Origin: Oscheius dolichura
Taxonomy: Eukaryota; Nematoda; Chromadorea; Rhabditida; Rhabditidae
DNA: 64,000 nt
Assembly (NCBI GenBank): GCA_932521035.1
Contig: OW051495.1
Location: 8,804,001 to 8,868,000 of the forward strand
Reading direction: 5' to 3'
Positions 12,039-23,394 of the stretch are shown piece after piece (position 1 is the stretch's first letter; each line of letters opens with the position of its first letter). Position numbers and translations under genes: made by a program. The notes beneath the pieces were generated by a model. The model saw only the letters and a list, made by a program, of their open reading frames with translations, was not told the DNA's origin and did no database searches.

Positions 12039-12665
12039 ATGGCACCTAAAGGAACGGATAAGAAGGCATCGGCCAAGACCTCTGTGGCAAAGAAGGTAGC
12101 TAAAGCTGTTGAGAGCAAGAAGAAGGTCGTCAAAGGGCAGAAGATACTGCACAAGAAGAAGATTCGCACTTCTGTACATTTTCGTCGCCCGAAAACATTG
12201 AAAGTCTCTCGTAATCCCAAGTAAGTTATTTTTGATTATAGCCGTCTTGTTTTACCATATATATTGTATATTTATGTAAACCTTCAGGTACCCACGGAAG
12301 AGCGCTCCAGCCCGAAACAAGCTTGACGTTCATACAATCATCAAGTATCCTTTGACCACCGAGTCAGCTATGAAGAAGATCGAGGATCAAAACACATTGT
12401 GTTTCATCGTTGATGTCAAGGCCAACAAGCATCAGATCAAGGAAGCCATCAGCAAATTGTATCAGATCAAAGTCTTAAAAGTAAGTTCCTTTTGTACTTG
12501 TCGAACAATAGTTGCTAATTTTTAGTCACTTCATGTAGTGCTTTCCATCATAGTTCTTTTCAGATAAATACTGTCATCACTCCTCTTCTCGAGAAGAAGG
12601 CCTTCATCCGCTTGACTGCTGATTACGAAGCCCTCGACGTTGCCAACAGGATCGGAGTCATCTAA
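12039..12665 (+). CDS. rpl-23A: Large-subunit ribosomal protein uL23 (RPL23A)
   Basis: Cytosolic 60S ribosomal protein that binds 28S rRNA near the exit tunnel. Three exons: 12039-12220, 12288-12480 and 12564-12665, about 158 residues, the normal eukaryotic length. The lysine-rich eukaryote-specific extension ([20 protein letters not shown]) is followed by [20 protein letters not shown], then the conserved core ([39 protein letters not shown]) and the terminal [14 protein letters not shown]. The ATG lies 5 bases after a TTGCAG acceptor, the usual trans-splicing layout for nematode ribosomal protein genes. Confidence 0.95.
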
Positions 12666-13158
12666 GTAGATATTATTGCTACAATAAATTGTTGTGTTGT
12701 ACAACAAATTTGTATTTTTTGACAAATGCTGGACTGGAATAGTTGGCTTACAAACAGAATCAGCTGTATATTTGGATGGACTGTTGGTTAGTCTAATTGA
12801 ATGCTTTGATGGTATACTGTCAGCTTTCTGCAAGGCAAACACTTCCTATCAGAGCAGTTGTCCATATTGCGGATGGGTGAGTGACGCAGGTGGTCGATAC
12901 GTAGCGCACCCTCACAGCGTCTGTCCACCAGTGTTCAAATTCCCGTTCCGCTTGCTGTAAACTCTGTTTCTTCTCGGTGAACGAAACATTTCTTTTCGTT
13001 ACCATTCTAATGTAGCTCTACAGCTGAATAGTTTAGGTAAAAAAGTATTCACAAGAGATAAATGTCTTTTTCGCCTTCGTTACACTGAATAATTTGTATG
13101 AGCAAAATTACGTGAGGCTAGGATCGATATTAAAGGAAGTTTTGTATCTAGAACGAGA
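12666..13158. other. Intergenic stretch
   Basis: Separates uL23 and the small basic protein gene. An open stretch on the plus strand (12694-12960) has no family features or splice support. Nothing else seen. Confidence 0.45.
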
Positions 13159-13966
13159 ATGGAAGTCAAAAGAAGAGGACACTCTAGCCAATGGCTCCAA
13201 GCCGTCGATGCCGTGTAGGTTTTCCCCATTTCTAGAGCTATCATTATGAAAAGCCCAAGAAAAAGTTTATTCTTTAGAAAAAGAGCCAAAAAAGTCGCCC
13301 TCGAGCAAGATGGACTAAAGACTTCAATTACTCCCGTCACTAGATTCAAGTAATTTCTTTTCAAATTTGTTCATTTATCAATGTTTCTATCTTTTTAGAA
13401 GGGAGCCCATACAGACTAGAAGAAAGACATTGTCTGAAGGACGCGTATTGAGATCTCGACTTTCCATTGGGTATTTTTGACTTTCTTTTCATGAAGTTAT
13501 CCATTTTTAGAGCAGGAAATGGCACCGGTGTCGATGCCAAAACGCCAGCTAACTCTAAATTAATTGTAAGTTTCTACTAAACAATGTGTAAACAGTTTCT
13601 GTTTAGAAAAAGAGAAAATCTAAGAAGCAAGAAGAAGATTATATCGACAGCGATATAGAGTAAGTTAGATTCGTTCGTTTAATTTTTTTAGAAGCTTTGG
13701 AAAAGGCTACTAGCTAAATAATGTTTTCTATCATTTGATACATGGTGCAAAACGTTACAATCCCAATTTACATTCGGAATTTGTTCTTTTTTCTCTTTTT
13801 CTGTTTTGATGTTCAATAGAGATATGGAATTCTATCTATAATAGCTGCTAAAATATTTCGGACATTCTTTTCATTGTTGTAGACACTCCAAATGCTAATT
13901 TTCAGAATTATCTTCGATTCGTCGAAGAAAACGGCCCAGCGAACCGTACCAAAGAATAATACGGTG
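13159..13966 (+). CDS. Small basic, probably nuclear protein of unknown function
   Basis: Begins MEVKRRGHSSQWLQAVDA at 13159 and continues through short exons with GT/AG borders: KRAKKVALEQDGLKTSITPV, KREPIQTRRKTLSEGRVL, GAGNGTGVDAKTPANSKL, then KKRKSKKQEEDYIDSDIE. The basic clusters look like nuclear localisation signals. The 3' end is uncertain: one acceptor at about 13691 would add SFGKGY and stop near 13712, while an exon at 13906-13966 is open in two frames. The total is 110-130 residues. I do not recognise the family; serine/threonine-proline and SEGR-type sites suggest a chromatin or cell-division factor, but that is a guess. Confidence 0.5.
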
Positions 13967-14077
13967 AGTTTTTCCATCTTATCCAGTCTCTCCTTTCCCA
14001 AAACAAAAAGTAACATTTTAAAACATGGGATTTATATCGAGAAAAGACAATAACAGGAATATATGGCTGATATACAT

Positions 14078-15792
14078 CTAAAGAGCTGTGTAGACTTGGC
14101 CATCCTCTTCTATCAGCTGGCCGCGAGCTCTTTTTCCCGTATCTGTCTCCGGCTGCTGCTGCTGCTCTTCCACTTTCCTCTTTCTCGTCTTACCATCTCC
14201 ATTTTCTTTTACATCATCCATCATCGGATTCATCGATTTCTATAGATTTTTAATATTATTTTGCTATCCAAAAATTCAAAACTTACATTTTCATTTGGCG
14301 TTTGAAACGGACCAGCAGGCGGAGGACTGTTGAGCGGTCTGCCGCGACCCTCATTCGCTGCATTCATTGGCGATGAGATATCGTCCGTCGGCACCTGCTC
14401 ATTCGGTCGAATTGCATCGAAAAATATACAACCATCTGAAACGAAGTGTTTTTCATAGAAAATGGTGAAAACGGCAATTTTTCTCAATTTCAAGTCCTCT
14501 CAATCGATTTTCTTCATTTTTAGTTTCTTTTCAATAATTACTTGGTCATTTTGTTTGTTCTCAAATGCAGAAGAGTGTTTTAGATCTAGTAAAATTGAGG
14601 CAAATCATTTCAAATGCCGAAAATTGAACCAGGAGCTCGAAAACTGATTATTTTCCATAAAATCGTTCACTGGGACTATTTCACTCCTTTTCTTCGGCTT
14701 TAATTCATATGTTCACTTATTGCAAGCTTATTTGGATCAGAAAATACCTTAGAAAAAGATAAAATGATCTAAAAATTAGAAAAACTAACTATTTTCCGCG
14801 TAAATCTGTTGAAACTTTGCTGTTGCTTCTTTCACATCTTTGGCAAACTTCTGGCGAACCGAAAATTCTTCAGCCGCCGATAATTCTATTGGCTGCCTTT
14901 GTCCCAGCTGATGATAATAGTTGTCGAAGGGCAGCGCCTGTCCAATCACATGCTGCGGAGTGTAGACAGCCACGACGGGGATGGCCGGCGGCGGCATTCT
15001 TCTCCACATATTGGCCACTTCCAACCATCCAGGACTATCGTCGTCATCAATAATCTTCTTCTCCTCATTTTCATCACGAGGCTCCTCTTTTTCTTTCGGC
15101 TCTTGCGAATTTATTCCAAACATATTCTCAGCCATCCGAGTTGGCGAGAGATTAGCCAGATCGAGGGCAGCCGTCGGCTCATTAATGTGCGTAGCTGGAA
15201 AACGAGAGCAATTATTAGGCAGCCTAGGGGTTGCTTTTTTTTATAGAGCCTCAAAGGATTCCCTGGGAATAGCGCAAAGCCATCTTCTCGGTGCGCTTGC
15301 ACCCGTAAAAGCTCGGCAGCTTGCGGGGCTGGAGTTCCGCGCCGTCGAACTAAAACAACTGTTGGCTGCCGACTCTTTACAGGTGTGAGCGCACGCTAAA
15401 AAACTCTCCCAAGCCTCTAGCAGACCAGGAAAGCCTGCCCCTCCCTTTGTAGATACAGTAACGGCGATTAATAGAAAAGAGTAAAGCGTACATTGATTGA
15501 CAGTCGGCGGTTCGGAATAGGGATGAAACTGCCGGGGAGGAGCCGCAACGTGCTGCTGCTGACTGTAGTTCCTGTAGTCCGGGTCCTGCCGCTGCTGTGG
15601 CTGTTGACTGGCTGCTCTCGAGGGATAGACCAGAGGGGGAAGAGCCTGATGGAAGGCCACTGGATGCCGTAGCGGTGGCAGCATGTTGCTGCTCCATTCT
15701 CCTCTTCCAGCTGATCCTTGTGGTCGTCCTGGTGGCCCGGGTTTCTTCGCGCCGGAATTCCCCATAGAGAGGAATTGTTCAGCTTCAGCCAT
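14078..15792 (-). CDS. Proline-rich protein of unknown function, probably nuclear
   Basis: Four exons, about 330 residues. Start at MAEAEQFLSMGNSG, 18 bases after a TGTTTTCAG acceptor. Exon 1 is rich in proline and glutamine (LPPLVYPSRAASQQPQQR). Exon 2 runs from THINEPTAALDLANLSPTRM through an acidic block (EEKKIIDDDDSP) to a helical stretch (AAEEFSVRQKFAKDVKEATA). Exon 3 holds SPPPAGPFQTPNEN, and exon 4 ends with a basic, glutamine-rich segment (KTRKRKVEEQQQQ) and the terminus EEDGQVYTAL. The composition suggests a regulatory nuclear factor. Intron 1 is about 300 bases and is the longest. I cannot assign a family. Confidence 0.68.
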
Positions 15793-16151
15793 TGTCACCC
15801 CATTGACTGAAAACATCACGATTTTGACTAGAAATAACGGAGAAACGAACCGAGAGGGCCTTGCTTGTAGTTGTCCATACTTGAAATGACTCGCTTCTTG
15901 TGGCGAAAAACAGAATGACAAGTCGGAAAGCGAAATTTTTGGCAAAAAAACATGTCGAGATCCAAAAAATTTTTTTTTGGCGGCAAAATGCTCCCGACGA
16001 AGGCAGAAGACCAGAATCACCATTCCGCAATAAAATCTCAAAAAGTCTCAGCTCCGTAATTATTGAGGTGGACCCATAAACGCTTTGGAGGGACTCCCAA
16101 AGCAACGGGGCTGAAGGGCTTGGAAGTTGTAATGATGGGTATTGCGGACGT

Positions 16152-16511
16152 TTATGTGGAAGAGGAGACTCTTCTAAATAGACTAACAGCCTGTGAAAAC
16201 TGCCTTTTACTATAAACAGTAAAAGTTTTACAACCCTTCTCTTTTATTTTTACCGCGTCAATCATTTCTGTCCAGATAAAGAGGAGCTTCCTTGAGTGCT
16301 CCTTGAGTTCAGCCCCATATCCTCGCGGTTCTGCTAATCTTTCTAGTGTTCTAGAAAGTATATCGAAGCAATCTACACAATCATAAGCTTTTGTTGTTAT
16401 ACATTGAAAGTGGGCAGCGGAGCTGGGCCGAATATGACCTTCCCGCCGCATAATGCGCGGTATTCTGGTTTGTTTCCGTTGACGTCCTAGACGGAAGGTT
16501 CCGTGTTCCAT
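16152..16511 (-). CDS. Hypothetical protein, 119 residues, single exon
   Basis: An uninterrupted ORF starts at MEHGTFRLGRQRKQTRIPR and ends at TAG. The middle part (CFDILSRTLERLAEPRGYGA, then KEHSRKLLFIWTEMID) looks helical and amphipathic, and the N-terminus is basic as in mitochondrial or ribosomal proteins. No domain is recognised and there is no splice support. It lies between the starts of the proline-rich gene and the SET gene. A neighbouring open stretch (16584-16856, same strand) has similar composition but no ATG. Confidence 0.35.
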   Translation of the reverse strand: MEHGTFRLGRQRKQTRIPRIMRREGHIRPSSAAHFQCITTKAYDCVDCFDILSRTLERLAEPRGYGAELKEHSRKLLFIWTEMIDAVKIKEKGCKTFTVYSKRQFSQAVSLFRRVSSST

Positions 16512-16899
16512 ATGGAATGAAACGGCTCTGGAGGGAGAGGGGTTTTTTTTATTGTTTTCGGGCTTTCGCTTCCGGAGCCAAAACTAATCTCCGAACATTA
16601 TCGGGTCCGCTTGTTGTCCGTTTTCTCCAAACTTTCGCCCGCTCCTCCGCCACATCTGGTATCCCAGCTTGTCATCCCACAACCGCCGGATGTCCGCGCT
16701 TCTATAGCGATTAGACGCGTTTCTATTGATGACTGTCGGGCGCATAAGCCGCAATAGATTGAAATTTCGCGTCTTGTGGTGGAAGCGGGGGATTTTCAGG
16801 GTCTTCGGGCCGCCGAGGTCAGCCCCCCGTATTGAATCCAACTTTCTCCCTATCACCCGCGTTTTATCCTAGTTTATCATCTAATTTATCCAATTTCAG

Positions 16900-19641
16900 A
16901 TGGAATATAAAAAATTCGCGAAGGCTATCCTCTTTTCAACGGAGCCTATCACCCATGCCTTCGAAATGATCAGAGAGCTCCGAGCAGATCACGGTTCGTT
17001 GTCCATTTACCCTAATTTTTTGACGAAAAAACTTCATTTTAGAAGACTTCCAAGCCTCTGTTATTGTCGCAAATTGTAAAAATAAAATGGAAAAACGGGT
17101 TCGACAACGGAGAAATAGAGAAAGACAAGGAATAGAAGCCAACAAAGAGAATACAATGGAGGTGGATCTACCTGGCAACTCCGGGATGGAACGGGAGCTT
17201 TATTAGTAGGTTTTTAACCATAAATTTTATAGTTACCTAGAATATATCGCTGACAATATTATTAAAAGAAAAATAAGGTTTTAATAGGGAAACATAGTCG
17301 GTGTGGGACCAGCGCACGCGCCCTTCAAAATTTTCCCCTATTTTTGCCATAAAAGTGTATTTTTCCTGACCCATTCTTCCATATTTGAAAATGAAAATAT
17401 CTCCGTATTCAGGAGAAAATGGCGAATTTTTAAGGCCTACCAATCATTTTGGATATTTGACAGATCATTGAGTAAAATGTCATTTTAGTGATGTCTCCGA
17501 CGGCTGGGAGCAATACCCGATTCCGATTCATTGTACCAGCGAGGAGCAGTTGGACAAATTGTTTGATTCTTTCAAGTACATCTACAAGAACGAGATCCAG
17601 AATGGATTACCGGATTTAAAGGATTTAATTGAACCCAGTAACAGTAACAAGGTGAGAATTTATCCAACAAATAGTGATACAAACAGAATCCTCTTTCAGA
17701 TATTACCAGAGTATAAATGTGGCTGTGATAGAAATGGTGGCTGCGGGTCGAAATGCCCCTGTGTATTGGCATCGATTGCCGTTGGCGGCGCCTTTATATA
17801 CGTGAGTTTTTCGTTCTTTTTAAATCTTTCGTTTCAATTAGAACCCATTTTAGTACAACCATATAATCGTGGGGGGCAGTGTCGACGGGTGGACGTCGAC
17901 TGTTCTCGGATGTGGCTATCGGTGTGCCTGCAAGGGAAGGTGCAGTAACTCTGGCACTAATATATTCGATTCGTCCTGTTTGGAGCTTTTTAACGATAAA
18001 GTTAAAGGCTGGGGAGTTAGAGTCGGAAGGGTTGGAGCCGAATCTGGTGGGTTTTTATCCTTTCCAAGTAGCAAATACCGTATTCTCCCTAATGAAAGCC
18101 CGGAATTCAATTGTTTCGATTATCGTGCCGGGACCTTGCCGTATTTTGAGGATACAGTAACCCGAAGACCATTAGGTGTATTTCAGGAAGAATGCTAGTC
18201 CCCTTCGTCGGCGAGGTAATCTCCGAAGAAGAACACGAAAAGCGACAACAACTCGGGAGCGGTGACTGGACGTGGCTGATGTACCAGAAGGGAAAGACTG
18301 ATCAAGTCTCCGCAAAATTGGCAGCCTACTACCAGAGAAAGTACAAACCACCAGAGGATAACATCTACATTGACCCGATAAACAGAGGCAACGTCGGGAG
18401 ATTCGTCAACTGTAGCGAGATACCAAACGCTGCTGGATTGAGGTGGGAACAATTTCTAATCTTTCGAATGGAACAGCAACATTTCAGATTATTTGTCAAT
18501 GATTTACGGCCAGAGAAGACACAGTATATTTTCTATGCTACGAGGCCGATTGCTCCCGGTGAAGAGGTGAGTCCAACCATTCTCCGCTTACTGTAACTTA
18601 CCCATTCTCCTTGGTTTTGAAGGACCGTTTTATTACTGTTGATTTCCACAAATTGTTCCGTTTTCTACTGTTTTTACACTCCAATCCTTTTCATTCACTC
18701 AGTTATATCCAAAACGGGGTGGTAAAGCTTTATTTAGGAGTCATACTGTGTTCACAGAACCAGTGTGATCCATTCAATCTCTTCTGGAGACTTCCAGAGA
18801 ACAGTCCCAACTCTATTCCTTCATAGTTCCCCTTTATATGATTCTCACAAAGAGAACGAACTCGCGCGAAGCGGAGTACAATAATAAGTGTCTGCCTCTT
18901 CCTTCCGTCCAGTCGAAGATTATGTCAGGCTCAAAATGTACTTGAGAGATCGAACAGGGGAGCGAATTTGGCCTAGAATCCTCTGGGCAAGATTGGGATT
19001 GTAACCAGGGAGGGCTGAGCCGCGATGAACTTTTCCTATGGACAATCTTGTCGGTATTATTCTTGGGGATAGGGCTGTCCTTTTAGAGGGGAGAAAGGGA
19101 CAGTGCATCCCCATAGCTTTGGCCGTATATTTCATCTTATTCTTCCCCTCTTTTCAATCACTGTTTTTCAGATTCTCGTGGATTACGGTGATAATTACCA
19201 AGGTATAAAGATCTGCCGTTGCGGCCAAGAGCTCTGCCCCCACGATAAGAAATGGCAGGAGCCGGGATCGGAAAAGGAATATATGAATCTCCTCAACAAT
19301 TTCAACCGCCACCTCTGGACGTCCACAATCACGGAACAACGCCTCCTCAGAACTATTGCCTTGTAAGTTGAATATTCTTGATATAATTACCGTAATGTGA
19401 CAATTTCAGGCAACAGATACAAGACCACAGACAGCTGTGTCTAATGTTGTACTTGTTGAAAGAACAGATCCAGTACATGATCCGATTAGGATTGAAGAAG
19501 CTGAATATCTCTATATTGAAGGATAGACTGGCCAAGATCTCAAAAGGTCTCAACAAGGTGTTGAACGAGGCACCGAAAGAAGACAATGAAGAGGACATCA
19601 TCGTCTTGTACACAAATATTACGAATATTGCGGGTTATTAG
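16900..19641 (+). CDS. SET-domain protein methyltransferase, divergent
   Basis: Probable histone-lysine methyltransferase of the pre-SET/SET/post-SET group. The ATG directly follows an ATTTCAG acceptor. The N-terminal third is basic and charged. Next comes a cysteine cluster (YKCGCDRNGGCGSKCPC, then LGCGYRCACKGRCSN) resembling a pre-SET zinc cluster, the SET start (KGWGVRVGR, LVPFVGEVISEEE), and late SET motifs (IYIDPINRGNVGRFVNCSEI, ILVDYGDNY). The post-SET motif CRCGQELC is present. In place of the usual RFINHSCEPN the protein reads RFVNCSEIPN: the histidine and the zinc-binding cysteine are replaced. The C-terminus (after 19200) is a helical region of about 140 residues. Introns at 18569-19170 and 17205-17488 are longer than average. 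It resembles the expanded, divergent SET families of nematodes; activity cannot be assumed. Confidence 0.8.
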
Positions 19642-19773
19642 GATAATTTGACCGTGTTATCCACTTTCTAGTTTGTATACTTTTTTATTGTTTACTCATA
19701 TTCGTGGTGTCTTTCATCCCTGTCTTCATTAAATTGTGTAATAAACATTTATTATAATTAATTTAATAAAAAA

Positions 19774-22700
19774 TTAGAAATTCCTAAAATGAAGATCATA
19801 AGTAAGAGACCCGCGCAATCCGCCAACATTGGCTAAAACCAGAGATGAACAAACTTGAGCAATTTTTTCGCTTGTCGTCTTAAAACAGGCATTTAATTTT
19901 GGAGGAAAGGGGCAAAATACCTTAATATAACGTATGAGACCCATAAATTTAGATAGCCTAGAGAGTAATTCACTCGACGAAGCCTGTTTCAATCGCTCTT
20001 TGAATAGTTCCATTAGTATCCGGCAGTATCTCTCTTGGCCCTGTCTGACTATTTCTCTTCCGTCGTCAGAGATATCTGGAGCTGAAATTGATCGATTTTA
20101 GAGGGGGAAAGTGAATTTATAGGCGCTGGAAGAGACAAAACTGAAGGTGCTCCTCCCAGGAGGGCATGTCATCGCCAAAAAGAGACGGATTCTTTCCCCA
20201 ACAATTCCTGGATTTCAAGTAAAGGGGTAAACGAGAAAGTATCTAACTCTTTTAAAGCTGTGGTGTAAATTGTGCTAATCATGGGTTACTTTCTAACACA
20301 AGGAAAACTGTCAAGGACATAGTGACCTTGACGGGATCCATCGGTTGTTTCAAATTGGCTATGGGCTGGGCACTAAATGAGATCTCAAAAATCCTCTATG
20401 GGTTGGAGTCTCACTCCAGTCCCATTCCAGCCCGTCAACAATAAAAATTTCGAAAGGTGTCCTTTTCCCGACTGGTAAAGATCTTGTTCACGCAGGAATA
20501 TTTCCAAAGACTAGTTTTCTTTCTTTATTTTTTGCAGATGGTGTAAGGATTTTTTTTAAAGATTTTTGCCCCTCAAAGGCAAAGTCTAGCTATGTTTCGG
20601 ATACATCTCGAGTAAACAAAGAGGTGCAGGATCTGGAGAGAAGATTATTCCAAAAGTCATTTGATAGACTGCACCCTTCCCCGCTACCCTGTCCCAAATC
20701 TTTCCTGAATATTGGGAACTCACGCATTTGAAAGAGGACGATCATTTTCAGCAGCAGATATTCCTGTTCCATAATTTCCACCTCATTGAAAACAGTCTGG
20801 ACGTGGGCTTCCATGTACTTTATAACGTCAACCATCAGATTTGTCAATCTATTCACAGAAAATCCTTTTATTTTGTATTGAAAACATACACAGGATTGTC
20901 TTTTGGTATCTTCGGTGGTATAAAATGCATCCCGTTCATAAATAGCCATCCATTTTGTAGATCCGTCTCCCACATATGGTACTGAACAGTCACGAGGATA
21001 AAGTCTATCAAATTGTGTCTACCTAGTTTCAGCTGAAAAATATGTATTAGCAGGGCTACTGGGAAGTTGCAAATGGAAATCATACTCCCCGCAATTTCGA
21101 TTCTTTAAAAGGCTGGTCCCGAGAAGAATGGTGAACTCACCCTATCGCACATACCAAGCTTGTACACTTCGGGAACGGCTGTCAAAAAATCGGACAAGAA
21201 TGTGGTACTTCGGCAGTAATGAGTAGACAAGAAGGGAGTCATGTCATCTACTATGTAAGGGTCGTCCCAATGGATCTGTAAACCAAATATAATCGGTTTC
21301 CAACCTCTGCGATTTCGCAACGGGACTTCGGGAATTTAGCAAGCAAAAGTTGCGCCTGATTCCCAATTTCAAACTGAAGTTCAGGCGCATTTGTCCGCCA
21401 AATTGCCAAATGGCTCCAAAAGACTTTTTGTTTGAAGAAGGCATGAAGAAACGTTGCCGTGTAAAGTACCCCTGGGATTGTTTACTCAAACGTGTACTTA
21501 TTTTGTCCCGGAGAGAGCTTATTCGGTTGGAAGCGGGTCTCGTGATAATAAAAGAGTAAGCTGTAATAGATCGCTGTTTATTTTTTGAAATCGTCGTCTC
21601 CGTTCGCAGCGAAACATTTTTCTGCCTCTAATCTCCAAGACACAAAGCCTGTTGTTCCCACTTTTTTCAAGCACTTGCTCGTATTAATCAGTTTTGTATG
21701 AATATTATGGCTTTCCACGTTTATTTTCGATTGCATCTGACTTGAAAACTTACGGCGGTTCTAGGCGAGCAGGCTTGGGAATACTGTAGGACATCTTCTA
21801 AACTGACTTCTATATTCACTCGTAGGTCTGCCAATGCTATTCTCGGTCCATTAGTACACATTCTAAAATTAGTTTTTAAGGACTTTTAAAGTGAAAACCT
21901 TTCTAAAGAAATCAATACGTCGGCATACCGCGTCGCTGGATAGACATCGTCCAATTCTTTGATATAACTGAATCCCAAGGGAGATGGCCGTCCGAATTTC
22001 TTCTAAAAACTGTGTTTTCAATTTTATAATTTCAGTTAGCCTCATTCCCTTGTTTTTTATTTAATTATGTCACGGTAGATTTATTTGGGGCTTACTGAAA
22101 GCGAAAATTTAACCAATGTCACGGCTGTATGCGATCCGACTTATCCACTAAATCTGAAAGAGTACGAAACGAAACGCGACGATTTATGATGAGCTTTTCT
22201 TATCAGTCATCCTGGATTACCTTCTCAATATAGCGACGACTACAGCATACTGGATAAGGAGTATCCAAGTTATTTGGAAGTTGTAAGTTACGAAGAAGGT
22301 GCAGAAATTCCCCTGCGCCGCGCGAGAAACTGCGCACGTAAAATACCTCATGATACCTGCACCCACCGCCTTTGTTTTCGAATAAAAGAGCAGCCTAACG
22401 GCTACCCCAAGAGGCGGAAATACGGTACTTGGAGCAACAGTTTCATTTGCATGGCCCGCTGCTCGTGGGAGGACCCATTTTAAAGTCAGTAAGGGGAGGG
22501 AGAGGAGGGTCCAAAATCAAAAAGTGTAAATCGGAGCTGAGGTTCGGATCAAACGCAGGCCACATAAAAATGCCAGTAGTTGTTTACCGCTAAAAAATGA
22601 GTAACCCAAATTCAGAGATCATTTTTCGCATTAGTGATGCCCCATTGAGAGTATGAACTCTAGCGGGTCGGCCCGATCCATATAAGGAACAACAACGTCT

Positions 22701-23394
22701 GTTATGTGTTACGGATATATGTTTTTCGTTTATATATGTCATTTGAAGGCAGCTTTGCACCTTTGTTGGGATTAGGCTTATAACAAGATTGTAAGATAAA
22801 GGCGGATGTCTGATATTCGCCTGTTTACTACTGGAAGTTTTCCATATGCGGGATTTTTGCGCTTTATCGATCGGCACCGACCCCAGTCTTCTGCCACCGT
22901 ATTCCCTACTAGATGAGACTTACAATTTCGGTGTTCAGCTTCGATCGATACGGTACCACGGCTCCTCCTTGTCGTTTATACCGTCCGACTTCTGAAATTC
23001 ACCGTATTTCTTCCATCTTCCATCCGCTCTTTTCTCACGTACCATTCGATGCCATATTTGCTTTTAAACATTTTTGGAATCTACAAGCAGGACAGTCTGT
23101 TCTAGTAGCTGCAAAACAAAGAAAAAATGGAAAATAACATAGTTTCGACGAACCTTTAGTTATGACACAGCGGTTTCGATTTTGGCAGGTGAACGGCTTT
23201 CCTCGGAGTAGAGAACGGGTAAAAAAGACACGACAACTTCTGAAAAATAGAGAAAATGAGTGACAAGAAAGAGGAAAGTGAACTCACTGACAAGCATATC
23301 CATTGTAATGATAGTTGGCTCCGCTATCTCCACAAATATGACAGACACCGATGACGAACCGAGGGGCATCCGATTCCGCCTTCTCAGCGCTCAT
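19774..23394 (-). CDS. Nuclear hormone receptor (nematode supplementary NHR)
   Basis: Ligand-regulated transcription factor. The ATG (MSAEKAESDAPRF) lies 13 bases after an AATTTCAG acceptor. The DNA-binding domain spans three exons: CHICGDSGANYHYNGYAC, QSCRVFFTRSLLRGKPFTC, then CPACRFQKCLKANMASN; all eight zinc cysteines are present and the P-box is CQSCR. A hinge follows (KRQGGAVVPYRSKL), then a 0.9 kb intron (22010-22905), KKFGRPSPLGFSYIKELDD, MCTNGPRIALADLRVNIEVS, IHWDDPYIVDDMTPFLSTHY, LQNGWLFMNGMHFIPPKIP, EYLLLKMIVLFQM, and finally DDGREIVRQGQERYCRILM and the end of the ligand-binding domain. The hinge and ligand-binding pattern is that of the expanded nematode HNF4-derived receptors. The large intron contains a plus-strand ORF. 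Confidence 0.87.
22069..22483 (+). CDS. Possible cysteine-rich protein nested in the NHR intron
   Basis: Two plus-strand segments can be joined: one reading ESENLTNVTAVCDPTYPLNL to a donor at about 22159 (AAAGA/GTACGA), and one from about 22207 (TTATCAG) reading HPGLPSQYSDDYSILDKEYP to a TAA at 22483. The second part holds a cluster of basic residues and cysteines (NCARKIPHDTCTHRLC, FICMARCSW), suggesting a secreted, disulphide-bonded protein, and there is an NLT/NVT glycosylation pair. No signal peptide exon or ATG was found. It lies wholly inside the 0.9 kb intron of the NHR gene on the other strand. I do not recognise the family. Confidence 0.42.

Noticed and set aside
12531-12960. Overlapping ORFs on both strands after uL23
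   Set aside because: The minus-strand one begins in the antisense of the last uL23 exon; neither has family features or splice sites.
16584-16856. Minus-strand open stretch of 90 codons with basic residues
   Set aside because: It looks protein-like (DIRRLWDDKLGYQMWRRSG) but has no ATG and no upstream exon. Not enough to call.
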